From assembly GCF_000687165.1 (NCBI RefSeq), contig NZ_JMKU01000001.1:1-64000 (forward strand): 64,000 nucleotides of DNA, written 5' to 3'. The translations under genes were made by a program, and so were the position numbers. This DNA comes from Paracidovorax oryzae ATCC 19882 (lineage in GTDB: Bacteria; Pseudomonadota; Gammaproteobacteria; Burkholderiales; Burkholderiaceae_C). Below are positions 41,661 to 50,663 of the stretch, piece by piece. Below the pieces are notes generated by a model that was not told the origin of the DNA, ran no database searches, and worked only from the letters and a program-made list of their open reading frames with translations. The number at the start of each line of letters is the position of its first letter. Within the stretch, counting starts at the first letter, position 1.

Positions 41661-42836
41661 TCAGAACACTTCGAACACGCCGGCGGCACCCATGCCGCCG
41701 CCGATGCACATCGTGACGCAGACGCGCTTGGCACCACGACGGCGGCCTTCGATGAGCGCATGGCCCGTGAGGCGCTGGCCGCTCACGCCGTAGGGATGGC
41801 CCAGGGCGATGGCGCCGCCGTTCACGTTCAGGCGGTCCGCCGGGATGCCGAGCTTGTCGCGGCAGTACAGCACTTGCACGGCGAAGGCTTCGTTCAGCTC
41901 CCACAGGTCGATGTCCTGCACCGTCAGACCCAGCTTCTTGAGTACCTTGGGCACGGCGAAGACGGGGCCGATGCCCATCTCGTCGGGCTCGCAGCCTGCC
42001 ACGGCGAAGCCGAGGAAACGGCCCAGGGGCTTGAGGCCCTTGCGGCTCGCATAGTCTTCGCTCGTGATCACGCAGGCACCGGCGCCATCGGAGAACTGGC
42101 TCGCGTTGCCGGCAGAGATCACGCCGCCCGGCAGCGCGGGCTTGATGCCGGCGATGCCTTCCTTGGTCGTGCCTTCGCGCGTGCCTTCGTCCTTGCTCAC
42201 CGTGACCTGCTTCGTGATCAGGCCGAGGGTCTTGTCGGCCACGCCTGCCGTGACGGTGATGGGCGCGATCTCGTCGTCGAACTTGCCGGCGGCCTGCGCG
42301 GCACAGGCCTTCTGCTGGCTGGCGGCGCCGTATTCGTCCATGGCGTCGCGGCCGATGTGGTAGCGCTTGGCGACCTGTTCGGCGGTCTCCAGCATGCTCC
42401 AGTAGATCTCGGGCTTGGCCTTGGCGAGTTCGAGGTCGCGCAGCATGTGCGTGTTCATTTCCTGCTGCACGCAGGAGATGCTCTCCACGCCGCCGGCGAC
42501 GAATACGTCGGCCTCGCCCGCGATCACGCGCTGCGCGGCCATCGCGATGGTCTGCAGGCCCGAGGAGCAGAAGCGGTTGACCGTCATGCCCGAGGTGGTG
42601 ACGGGCAGGCCGGCACGCAGCGCGATCTGGCGCGCGATGTTGGCGCCGGTAGCGCCTTCGGGGTTGGCGCAGCCCATGATGACGTCGTCGACTTCTGCGC
42701 CGTCGATGCCCGCGCGCTGGACGGCGTGCTGCACGGCATGGCCGCCGAGCGTGGCGCCGTGGGTCATGTTGAAGGAGCCCTTCCAGCTCTTGGCGAGCGG
42801 CGTGCGGGCGGTGGAAACGATCACTGCGGAGGTCAT
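41661..42836 (-). CDS. Acetyl-CoA acyltransferase (thiolase)
   Basis: 391 residues from ATG 42836. Catalytic residues are clear: nucleophilic Cys in [10 protein letters not shown], His in [11 protein letters not shown], the second Cys in [11 protein letters not shown], plus NEAFA. Degradative FadA-type thiolase is favoured over biosynthetic PhaA because it directly follows a FadB/FadJ-type gene (43 bases). Catalyses the last step of beta-oxidation. Confidence 0.95.
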   Translation of the reverse strand: MTSAVIVSTARTPLAKSWKGSFNMTHGATLGGHAVQHAVQRAGIDGAEVDDVIMGCANPEGATGANIARQIALRAGLPVTTSGMTVNRFCSSGLQTIAMAAQRVIAGEADVFVAGGVESISCVQQEMNTHMLRDLELAKAKPEIYWSMLETAEQVAKRYHIGRDAMDEYGAASQQKACAAQAAGKFDDEIAPITVTAGVADKTLGLITKQVTVSKDEGTREGTTKEGIAGIKPALPGGVISAGNASQFSDGAGACVITSEDYASRKGLKPLGRFLGFAVAGCEPDEMGIGPVFAVPKVLKKLGLTVQDIDLWELNEAFAVQVLYCRDKLGIPADRLNVNGGAIALGHPYGVSGQRLTGHALIEGRRRGAKRVCVTMCIGGGMGAAGVFEVF

Positions 42837-42879
42837 GTGCGGATTCCCTGGTTCTTTGCAAACATGCGGACGGCGCGGG

Positions 42880-44979
42880 TCAGGCGAAGGCCTTGCCCTC
42901 GGCGGCGAGGCGGGAGAGCAGCGGCGCGGGCTCCCACGCGGCGGCATCGTCCAGCGGGTTCTGCGCGAAGCGCTGCATCGACTGCGCGACGTTGAAGAGG
43001 CCCACTTCGCTCGCGTAGTGCATCGGGCCGCCGCGGTGGATGGGGAAGCCGTAGCCCGTGAGGTACACCATGTCGATGTCGCCGGACTTGCTCGCGATGC
43101 CCTCTTCCAGGATCTTCGCGCCCTCGTTCACCAGGGCATAGACCAGGCGCTGCACGATCTCCTCGTCGCTGATCTTGCGCGGGGTAATGCCGAGTTCCTT
43201 GCGGTGGTCCTCGATCATCTTGTTCACCAGGTCGCTCGGGATGGCGTCGCGCTTGCCCGGCTTGTAGTCGTACCAGCCGGCGCCCGTTTTCTGGCCGTAG
43301 CGGCCCAGTTCGCAGAGCTTGTCGGCCGTGCGGCTGTACTTCATGTCCGGACGCTCGACGGCGCGGCGCTTGCGGATCGCCCAGCCGATGTCGTTGCCGG
43401 CGAGGTCGCCCATGCGGAACGGGCCCATCGCGAAGCCGAACTTCTCGATGGCCTTGTCCACCTGCTGGGGCGTGGCGCCTTCGTCCAGCAGGAAGCCGGC
43501 CTGCTGGCTGTAGCGCTCGATCATGCGGTTGCCGATGAAGCCGTCGCAGACGCCCGAGACCACGGCCGTCTTCTTGATCTTCTTGGCGAGCGCCATCACG
43601 GTGGCGAGCACGTCCTTGGCGGTTTCCTTGCCGCGCACCACCTCCAGCAGCTTCATCACGTTGGCGGGGCTGAAGAAGTGCATGCCGACCACGTCCTGCG
43701 GGCGTTTCGTGAAGGCGGCGATCTGGTCCACGTCGAGCGTGGAGGTGTTGGAAGCCAGGATGGCGCCGGGCCTGGCGACCTCGTCGAGCTTCTTGAACAC
43801 GGTTTCCTTGACGCCCATCTCTTCGAACACGGCCTCGATGACGAGGTCCACATCCTTCAGGTCGTCATAGCTCAGCGTGGGGGTGAGCAGGGCCATGCGC
43901 TGCTCGTACTTGTCCTGCTTGAGCTTGCCCTTGGCGACCTGCGCCTCGTAGTTCTTGCGGATGGTGGCGAGGCCCCGGTCCAGCGCTTCCTGCTTGGTCT
44001 CCAGGATGGTGACGGGAATGCCCGCGTTCAGGAAGTTCATGCTGATGCCGCCGCCCATGGTGCCGGCGCCGATCACGCCCACCTTGCGGATCTCGCGCTT
44101 CGGGGTATCCGACGGCACGTCGGGGATCTTGCTCGCGGCGCGCTCGGCCAGGAACAGGTGGCGCAGCGCGCGGGATTCGGGCGTCCACATCAGGTTGACG
44201 AACAGCTCGCGCTCGTAGGCGAGGCCGTCCTCGAACTTGCGCTTGGTGGCGGCTTCCACGGCGTCCACGCACTTGAGCGGCGCGGGGAAGTTCTTCGCCA
44301 TGCCCTTGACCATGTTGCGGGCGAACTGGAAGTAGGCATCGCCCTGCGGGTGCTTGGCCGGCAGGTTGCGCACCAGCGGCAGCGGGCGCGCGTCGGCCAC
44401 GCTGCGCGCGAAGGCCAGGGCCTCTTCGGCGAGCGATTCGGCCGAGGCGGCCATCTTGTCGAACAGCTTCTGGCCGGGCATGCCGCCGATCAGCTCGCTC
44501 TTCACGGGCTCACCACTCACGATCATGTTGAGCGCAGCCTCCACGCCGACGACGCGCGGCAGGCGCTGGGTGCCGCCCGCGCCCGGCAGCAGGCCCAGCT
44601 TCACTTCGGGCAGCGCCATGCTGCAGCCGGGCGCGGCGATGCGGTAGTGGCAGCCGAGGGCCAACTCCAGGCCGCCGCCCATGCACACGGTGTGGATGGC
44701 AGCCACGACGGGCTTGGCCGAGCCTTCGACCGCGCGGATCACCGAGTGCAGGTTGGGCTCCTGCATGGCCTTGTCCGTGCCGAATTCCTTGATGTCCGCG
44801 CCGCCGGAGAACGCGCCGCCGGCCCCCGTGACGACGATGGCCTTCACGGCCGCATCGGCATTCGCACGGGCCAGCCCGTCGGTGATGCCCTTGCGCGTGG
44901 CATGGCCCAGCCCGTTCACGGGCGGGTTGGCCAGGGTGATCACGGCTACATCGCCGTGGACTTGGTATTCAGCGGTCAT
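42880..44979 (-). CDS. Multifunctional enoyl-CoA hydratase / 3-hydroxyacyl-CoA dehydrogenase
   Basis: 699 residues from ATG 44979. N-terminal crotonase domain: [16 protein letters not shown] oxyanion hole and both catalytic Glu regions ([36 protein letters not shown]). Linker, then Rossmann domain [13 protein letters not shown], catalytic HFFSPANVM and two C-terminal dehydrogenase domains ([10 protein letters not shown]). Length and order match FadJ/FadB alpha subunits, which pair with the thiolase downstream. The open frame continues far upstream through the glucanase antisense, but that part is not coding. Confidence 0.95.
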   Translation of the reverse strand: MTAEYQVHGDVAVITLANPPVNGLGHATRKGITDGLARANADAAVKAIVVTGAGGAFSGGADIKEFGTDKAMQEPNLHSVIRAVEGSAKPVVAAIHTVCMGGGLELALGCHYRIAAPGCSMALPEVKLGLLPGAGGTQRLPRVVGVEAALNMIVSGEPVKSELIGGMPGQKLFDKMAASAESLAEEALAFARSVADARPLPLVRNLPAKHPQGDAYFQFARNMVKGMAKNFPAPLKCVDAVEAATKRKFEDGLAYERELFVNLMWTPESRALRHLFLAERAASKIPDVPSDTPKREIRKVGVIGAGTMGGGISMNFLNAGIPVTILETKQEALDRGLATIRKNYEAQVAKGKLKQDKYEQRMALLTPTLSYDDLKDVDLVIEAVFEEMGVKETVFKKLDEVARPGAILASNTSTLDVDQIAAFTKRPQDVVGMHFFSPANVMKLLEVVRGKETAKDVLATVMALAKKIKKTAVVSGVCDGFIGNRMIERYSQQAGFLLDEGATPQQVDKAIEKFGFAMGPFRMGDLAGNDIGWAIRKRRAVERPDMKYSRTADKLCELGRYGQKTGAGWYDYKPGKRDAIPSDLVNKMIEDHRKELGITPRKISDEEIVQRLVYALVNEGAKILEEGIASKSGDIDMVYLTGYGFPIHRGGPMHYASEVGLFNVAQSMQRFAQNPLDDAAAWEPAPLLSRLAAEGKAFA

Positions 44980-45318
44980 TGCTTGTCCCTTGGTTTGGTA
45001 TGGAAAAGAACGGTCGTGCTTTTTGATTCTAGAGAGTCCGGACGAGGATGCCAGCCAGGGTTGTCCCGGCTGGGACAGAAAGCCTGGCCGGGAGGGACGG
45101 CGCGCCGCGCGCACCGGTGGCGCAAAGGCCACGGCCAACAGGCAGTTACAGCCGTGCCGCAGGTCCGCCGCTAAGGTGGCGTTCGCGCGGAGGACCTCCA
45201 CCAGGGGCCGTCTCGCGCCTTGCCCCACGGGGCGCGCCGGCCGCGCCCTGCCAATGCCGCACGGCCGCTCAGGCGCGCTGCCCCGTCTCCCGTCCACCCT
45301 CCATTGAAAGGTTTTTCC
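44980..45318. other. Intergenic region between the multifunctional enzyme gene and the GH5 gene
   Basis: 339 bases hold the divergent promoters of the beta-oxidation genes (leftward) and the glucanase (rightward). The only structure noted is a short palindrome TGTCCC-GGCT-GGGACA (45062-45077). There is a single TTCGC but no PIP-box pair. No gene was seen. Confidence 0.5.
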
Positions 45319-46665
45319 ATGGCCATTCCACCACGCCGGGTTTCCCGGCAGGATCCATCCGCGGCATCCGCTGCAGACATGCCTCGCCGCTCCGTGCTCC
45401 AGGGCGGGCTGGGTGCCGCCGCCTGGGCCGCCACGGCCGGCTGGTCGGCAGGACACGCCGCCACCGGGTCGCTGCCACTGGCGGGCATGAATTTGTCGGG
45501 CCTGGGCTCGAACAGTTTCGTGGAGAACGCTCAGATCGGAACGCACTACCGGGACATCTCGGACAAGCACATCGCCGCGGCCGGAGACTGCCCGCTGTTC
45601 CGCCTGCCGACCACGGCGCAGCGCTTCAGTACCGGCCAGGGCCTGCCGCTGAATGCGGCCTACGTGAAGGAAGTGAGCGACGTGCTGGACCGGCTGGCCG
45701 CCCAGGGCAAGCGCGCGATCCTGGAACTGCACGACTACATGCGCCTGCCGACGCGGGTGGCCGCGCTGCAGGGCTACCGCATCCAGGGGGGCCAGCTCGT
45801 GGGGCCGGACGGCCGGGCCGTGCCGGATCCGGCAGCGCCGTCGGTCTGGAACGGCACCTACGCCAAGGGCAACTTCGAGTACGTCGCCTACTTCGACGGC
45901 CGCGACCAGTTGCTCAAGCTCTATGAATACCGCGTGATCGGCACGCAGGGCTGCAAGCTCTACACCGAGGACGGCCTGCCGGACCTGTGGCTGCGCCTCG
46001 TGCAGCGGTTCCGCGACCACCCGGCGATCTTCGGCTGGGGCCTGATGAACGAGCCCTATACCGGCAAGGAGACGACCGCCAATGGCAGCGCGCTGGACAT
46101 GCGGGCGCTCTGGCAGCGCACCGCGACGCGCACGGCCGCGCGCGTCTTCGACTACGACCGCAAGCATTTCGTCTTCATCTGCGGCAACGAATTCGCCACG
46201 GCCCGCGAATGGGTGAAATACTCGAACGACCTGGCGACCATCCCCGACCCGTACGGACTTATCGTGTACGAGGCCCACAACTACCTGGACAGCAACGGAC
46301 AGGGTGGCGGTGCCTGGAAGAACCCGCAGGAAACCGTGGCCCCGGACACCGGCGAGAAGATGGTGGCGAATTTCCTGCAATGGCTGCAGGACAACGGCAA
46401 GCGCGGCTTCCTGGGCGAGCACGGCTATCCGGAGAACAACGCGAGCGCCGAGGTGGCGACACGGCGCATGCTGCAGCTCCTGCAGCGGAGCAACGTGCCC
46501 AGCACGCAATGGTGCTTCGGCCCGGGCTGGCCGGATGGAGACTCGCTGGGGATGAGCCGGGACACCGGCGCGGACACCATCGCGGTCAAGGGCAACATCG
46601 CGGCGGTGCAGCCCTTCTTCAAGGAACGCCTGGCAACCTATTTGCCGCCGCTGCGCTCGAACTGA
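45319..46665 (+). CDS. Secreted glycoside hydrolase family 5 glucanase (cellulase)
   Basis: 448 residues from ATG 45319 with GAAAGG upstream. The N-terminal RRSVLQGGLGAAAWAATAGWSAGHAA after a basic stretch looks like a twin-arginine signal. Mature part has the GH5 fold: RLPTTAQRF, ILELHDYM, acid/base Glu in GWGLMNEPY, YEAHNYLD and nucleophile Glu in GFLGEHGYP. Likely an endo-beta-1,4-glucanase acting on plant cell walls; exact specificity is not predictable. The last 28 bases overlap the convergent EAL gene. Confidence 0.92.
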   Translation: MAIPPRRVSRQDPSAASAADMPRRSVLQGGLGAAAWAATAGWSAGHAATGSLPLAGMNLSGLGSNSFVENAQIGTHYRDISDKHIAAAGDCPLFRLPTTAQRFSTGQGLPLNAAYVKEVSDVLDRLAAQGKRAILELHDYMRLPTRVAALQGYRIQGGQLVGPDGRAVPDPAAPSVWNGTYAKGNFEYVAYFDGRDQLLKLYEYRVIGTQGCKLYTEDGLPDLWLRLVQRFRDHPAIFGWGLMNEPYTGKETTANGSALDMRALWQRTATRTAARVFDYDRKHFVFICGNEFATAREWVKYSNDLATIPDPYGLIVYEAHNYLDSNGQGGGAWKNPQETVAPDTGEKMVANFLQWLQDNGKRGFLGEHGYPENNASAEVATRRMLQLLQRSNVPSTQWCFGPGWPDGDSLGMSRDTGADTIAVKGNIAAVQPFFKERLATYLPPLRSN

Positions 46666-48887
46666 CCCCTCGCCGCGGGCCGTGCCGCGAGCCAGGTCCG
46701 CAGTTGCGGCAGGTCCATGGGCACGGCGATGTGGTAGCCCTGCCCCTCGTCGCACCCCATGCGCAGCAGCGACTCCCAGGTGGCCGCGTCCTCGATGCCC
46801 TCGGCCATCACGCGCAGCCCGAGCTGGTGCCCGAGCCGCACGATCATTTCGGCGATGCGCGCGCCCTGTGCCCCGGTGGGCCGCCGCACGAAGCTGCGGT
46901 CGATCTTGATGCGGTCCAGCGGCAGCCGCTCCAGGTAGCTCAGGGACGAGTAGCCGGTGCCGAAATCGTCGATGGCGATGCTGACGCCATGGGCGCGCAG
47001 CGAGGCCAGCGTGGACTGCAGCAGCTGGGTGGGCACCACCGCGACGGACTCCGTGATTTCCAGCTCCAGCTGGCTGCCGCGCAGGCCGCTGGCGGCCAGC
47101 GCCGCCCGCACGGCGTCGGGGAATGCCGGGTCCTGCAGCTGGACCACTGACACGTTCACCGAAATATGCGGGGGCGCCAGGCCTTCGCGGGCCAGGTCGC
47201 TCAGGCTCTGGCAGGCGGTGGACAGCACCCACTGCCCGAGTGGCGCGATGAGGCCCGAATGTTCGGCGATCGGAATGAAATCGTCCGGGGAGACGAACCG
47301 CCCGTCGGGCAGGCGCCAGCGCAGCAGGGCTTCCATCCCCACGAGGGCGCCCGTGCCCAGGTGCAGCTGCGGCTGGTAGACCAGGAACAGCTGCGCCTCG
47401 TCGATGGCCGCGCGCAGGTCCGACAGCAGCATCGCCCGGTCCCGTGCCTCGCGGCCCATGTGTTCGAGGTATTGCAGGTGCTGGCCGCGGTGGTCGCGCT
47501 TGGCCCGTTTCAGGGCAATGGTGGCGTCCTTGACGAGGTCTGCGCCGGCCTGGGCGCCCGAGGGCAGGTGCACGTATCCGCAGGTGAGCGACACTTTCTG
47601 CGGCACGCCGTCCACGACCGGCGGCGGCTGCATGCACTGCAGCAATTGCGGCAGCGCCACGTGCCGGGCCTCGCCCAGCACGCCGAAGGTGTCCGAGCCC
47701 ACGCGCGCCAGGAGCACGCCCGGAGGCAGCGCATCGGCCAGGCGCCGGGCCGCGGCCTCCAGCAGCCGGTCGCCGAAGGTGTGGCCCATCACATCGTTCG
47801 CCGCGCTGAAATCGTCGATATCGATCAGCGCGAGGATGTGGTCCTGCGCCCCGCCGCGCCGCACGCAGTCATCCACCTTTTCGACGAAGTGGGCGCGGTT
47901 GGGCAAGCGGACCAGCGGGTCGTAGTAGGCGAATCGGCGCAGGCGGTCCAGCAGGTCGCGGTTGAGCAGCAGGGTCCGCATGTTGATGGAAAAGACATCC
48001 AGCAACTGGCGGTCGAGCGCGCTGTGCGGATAGGGCGTGTCCACGAAGACGGCCATGCCGCGCTCGCTGCGGTCGCCGAAGTACAGGGCGATGCCGCCCT
48101 CTTCTCCATGGATGTTCTGGCAGAACTTGAGCGCCCGGGCCAGCAGCTGCCGGCAGCGGTTGTCGGGCAGCGTGTCCAGGGCGCGGCCGGAGAACGCGGC
48201 GAAAGCATCCGTCGCGGCCACCACCCGGCAGCTGTCGGCCGAGGCACCGTGCAGCATGCACACCATGCCCCGCGCCGCGCCGTCCAGCAGGGCGTCGAGC
48301 TGGGTGATGACGCCCGCGGCGAATGCCTGGAGGTCGGGCTGCTCCAGCAGCGCCGCGCTGGACCGCACGATGAGCTCCAGGCTGCGGCGGCTGGCCTCGA
48401 TGGAGCAGCGCTGATCATAGGAGCGGATGGCAGCGAGGACCACGGGCAGCAGCCGCCCCTGCGCGAGCTCGGCCTTCGCGCGGAAGTCGTTGATGTCGTA
48501 GCGCAGCAGCGTGTCCTGGTCCGGCGCCTGGCCCGATTGCGCCGTGCACAGCACGATGCGGGTATCGCCCAGGCCGGCCGTGTGGCGGATGAAGTCCAGC
48601 ATTTCGCCATCGCCGGCGTCTCCGTCCGCGAGGGCGCCGAGCAGCACCACCGCGATGCCGGAACCTGCGATCAGCATCGCGCACGCCTGCGCCCGGGTGG
48701 ACGCGTGCAGGGAGGCGAGTGGACGGCCCAGCAGTTCCAGGCCTTCGAACGCCCCGCGCACCATGCCATGCATGCCGGGGTCGCAGTCCACGACCAGCAC
48801 CTGCCACGCCGGGTCCGGGCATGGCGCCGTGAGCGGTGGGCAGTCGGGCTCTGCGACGAGGCTGTCCATCCCGATCTGGATGCTCAT
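46638..48887 (-). CDS. DUF3369 / degenerate GGDEF / EAL c-di-GMP protein
   Basis: 749 residues from ATG 48887, overlapping the stop of the diguanylate cyclase gene (ATGA). N-terminal receiver-like region (VLVVDCDPGMHGMVRGAFEG), then a DUF3369 domain (about 165-310), a GGDEF domain whose signature is degenerate (VGSDTFGVL), and an EAL domain with all main motifs ([43 protein letters not shown]). It probably hydrolyses c-di-GMP, with the dead GGDEF as a regulatory part. Fifth and last gene of the Sia-like operon, so it may oppose the cyclase encoded just upstream. Confidence 0.92.
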   Translation of the reverse strand: MSIQIGMDSLVAEPDCPPLTAPCPDPAWQVLVVDCDPGMHGMVRGAFEGLELLGRPLASLHASTRAQACAMLIAGSGIAVVLLGALADGDAGDGEMLDFIRHTAGLGDTRIVLCTAQSGQAPDQDTLLRYDINDFRAKAELAQGRLLPVVLAAIRSYDQRCSIEASRRSLELIVRSSAALLEQPDLQAFAAGVITQLDALLDGAARGMVCMLHGASADSCRVVAATDAFAAFSGRALDTLPDNRCRQLLARALKFCQNIHGEEGGIALYFGDRSERGMAVFVDTPYPHSALDRQLLDVFSINMRTLLLNRDLLDRLRRFAYYDPLVRLPNRAHFVEKVDDCVRRGGAQDHILALIDIDDFSAANDVMGHTFGDRLLEAAARRLADALPPGVLLARVGSDTFGVLGEARHVALPQLLQCMQPPPVVDGVPQKVSLTCGYVHLPSGAQAGADLVKDATIALKRAKRDHRGQHLQYLEHMGREARDRAMLLSDLRAAIDEAQLFLVYQPQLHLGTGALVGMEALLRWRLPDGRFVSPDDFIPIAEHSGLIAPLGQWVLSTACQSLSDLAREGLAPPHISVNVSVVQLQDPAFPDAVRAALAASGLRGSQLELEITESVAVVPTQLLQSTLASLRAHGVSIAIDDFGTGYSSLSYLERLPLDRIKIDRSFVRRPTGAQGARIAEMIVRLGHQLGLRVMAEGIEDAATWESLLRMGCDEGQGYHIAVPMDLPQLRTWLAARPAARGQFERSGGK

Positions 48888-49636
48888 GGGCCCGGCGCGT
48901 GCGTCGCCGGATCCGCGCACACGACGCGGTTGCGGCCAGCGCGCTTGGCGCCGTAGAGCGCCTCGTCGGCGAGCCCGTAGGCATCGTCGAACACGCAGCC
49001 GCCGGGCAGCCAGCTCACGCCGAAACTGGCGGTGACGCGGCTGCCGTCCGGCAGGCCGAAGTCGAAGCCCTCGATGGCTTCGCGTGCCGCCTCGGCTACG
49101 CGCTCGCATGCCTGCCCGTGCTCGTCGGGCAGCAGCACCGTGAACTCTTCCCCGCCGACACGGCCGATCTGCGCCGATCCGGGCACCACGCTCTTGAGGC
49201 AGTCCACCACCCCGCGGATGACCCGGTCCCCGACGGGATGGCCGAAGCTGTCGTTCACCTTCTTGAAGTGGTCGATGTCCAGCACGATGAGCGCGACGCT
49301 GCCGGCCTCGAACTGGCCGTTGACCTGCTCGATGATGGCCGCGCGGTTGAGCACGCCGGTGAGCGGATCGTGGGTGGCCCGGTAGTGCAGTTGCTCGGCC
49401 AGTTCCGTCAGCTGCTGGTTGAGCTGGTTCATTTCCAGTTCGGCACGGTCGCTGCGCCGCACGAGCCGGCGTGTTTCGCGCAGGAGCCGTTCATAGGCGG
49501 CGAGCAGCCCGCCCAGCGCCTGCCGGCAATCCTCTGCGTGCGCGGGCGCATGGCATGCCTCGTAGGCAGCGCGGGCGGCGAGCAGCGCGCGGTTTTCGGA
49601 CTCGAAGAGATCGGGGGGCGTGGCCATGGTGTCCAT
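48884..49636 (-). CDS. SiaD-like diguanylate cyclase
   Basis: 250 residues: an N-terminal helical/coiled-coil segment (about 10-85, CHAPAHAEDCRQALGGLL...AELEMNQLNQQLTELAEQL) and a C-terminal GGDEF domain with intact GRVGGEEFTVLLP and DIDHFKKVNDSFGH. No RxxD inhibitory site precedes the signature. Size, layout and position after a SiaC gene match SiaD of Pseudomonas, whose cyclase is switched on by unphosphorylated SiaC binding its helical stalk. A start three codons later is possible. Confidence 0.9.
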   Translation of the reverse strand: MDTMATPPDLFESENRALLAARAAYEACHAPAHAEDCRQALGGLLAAYERLLRETRRLVRRSDRAELEMNQLNQQLTELAEQLHYRATHDPLTGVLNRAAIIEQVNGQFEAGSVALIVLDIDHFKKVNDSFGHPVGDRVIRGVVDCLKSVVPGSAQIGRVGGEEFTVLLPDEHGQACERVAEAAREAIEGFDFGLPDGSRVTASFGVSWLPGGCVFDDAYGLADEALYGAKRAGRNRVVCADPATHAPGP

Positions 49637-49639
49637 GGC

Positions 49640-50029
49640 TCAGGACGGCATCACCGGATGGCTGGTGAATTCAAGGTCGGGAAAGTCGTCGCTCAGTTCC
49701 TGGCCGAATTCGAGGATGGTGTCGTCTTCTTCGTCGTAGTACCAGTGCAGCGCGATGGGGTTGCCCTCTTCCGCCGCGTCGTTCAGCGCGTCGATGAGGT
49801 TGAACAGCATCTTCGTGCTGGAGCTGTTGAAGTAGGCCAGCGCGATGTGCACTTCGATGCGCTGCTCCCGCTGCTGCGACAGGTATTCCCGCAGGCGCGC
49901 GATGACGTCGCCGTAGAACGCCGCGGCGTTCTCGGGATAGGACTCGCCGCGCAGGTGGAGGGTGTGCTTGTCGAACTGGAAGTCCACCTCGGGGGAGCTG
50001 GGGGTCGGTGCGATGTAAAGATTGTCCAT
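49640..50029 (-). CDS. SiaC-like regulatory protein (DUF1987)
   Basis: 129 residues. Opens MDNLYIAPTPSSPEVDFQFD and has LRGESYPENAAAFYGDVIARL and IALAYFNSSSTKMLFNLIDAL, the DUF1987/SiaC signature. The Ser/Thr run after YFN (69-72) coincides with the position phosphorylated in Pseudomonas SiaC. By family knowledge, it is phosphorylated by SiaB, dephosphorylated by SiaA and activates SiaD when unphosphorylated. Three bases separate it from the cyclase gene. Confidence 0.9.
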   Translation of the reverse strand: MDNLYIAPTPSSPEVDFQFDKHTLHLRGESYPENAAAFYGDVIARLREYLSQQREQRIEVHIALAYFNSSSTKMLFNLIDALNDAAEEGNPIALHWYYDEEDDTILEFGQELSDDFPDLEFTSHPVMPS

Positions 50030-50062
50030 GGTGTTCTCTGCTTGGGGGCTGCCGCCGCGACT

Positions 50063-50623
50063 TCAGATCGCGGCCTTCAGATAGAAGACCGGCGTGCCTG
50101 CCGCGCCCTGGGCGGCTTCGAAGTCGAATTCCAGCGGCGCGCTCGCGTCGCGGGCGACGGTCAGGAATCCCATCCCCGCCCCCTTGCTGCCCGAGGGCGT
50201 TTCCTCGCGCAGGGTCTGGCGGTAGGCCTGCTTGATCTCGTCGAGCGTCATGCTGCACAGCTGTTCGAGCTTGGCGCGCAGCTCGTCGGCCGCGGCTGCC
50301 TCGATGGGGTTCGCGCACAGCAGGAGGAACCGGCCATCGGCCTCGCGGCGGATGCAGACCGAGCCATGGCGCAGCTCCCCTTCCGTCTGGCTGGGCGGCG
50401 TCAGGGAGTCGGAGGAATAGTGGATGATGTTCTGCGCCATCTCGATGAAGGACGAGAACAGCTTGCGCCGCGTCGGCCCGGCGATGCCGGCCACCTCCAG
50501 CTGCAGCTTCACGGCGTCCGCCATGGCAGCCACGATGTGCTGGGAGAAGTAGCCCACGTAGTAGAAAATGACCTGGTGCTCGCGGGCCACGCTGAAGAAG
50601 GGGCCGTATTTGCTGGAAATCAT
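50063..50623 (-). CDS. SiaB-like protein kinase
   Basis: 186 residues. A GHKL/SpoIIAB-type ATPase: IEMAQNIIHYSSDS gives the N-box Asn, and SGSKGAGMGFLTVARDAS the G-box. The opening YYVGYFSQHIVAAMADAVKLQL matches the SiaB family kinase. It should phosphorylate the SiaC-like protein encoded next. Confidence 0.88.
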   Translation of the reverse strand: MISSKYGPFFSVAREHQVIFYYVGYFSQHIVAAMADAVKLQLEVAGIAGPTRRKLFSSFIEMAQNIIHYSSDSLTPPSQTEGELRHGSVCIRREADGRFLLLCANPIEAAAADELRAKLEQLCSMTLDEIKQAYRQTLREETPSGSKGAGMGFLTVARDASAPLEFDFEAAQGAAGTPVFYLKAAI

Positions 50624-50663
50624 GGGAAGGCCTTGGTGCGGGAGTCGTGGATGGCGGCCGGCT

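Noticed and set aside
44980-45318. Possible PIP box for the glucanase
   Set aside because: Only one TTCGC is present; no second half-site at 15 bases.
42880-47637. Very long leftward open frame running from the multifunctional enzyme gene through the antisense of the glucanase
   Set aside because: Only 42880-44979 resembles a protein family; the upstream part mirrors the GH5 gene in a high-GC frame with few stops.
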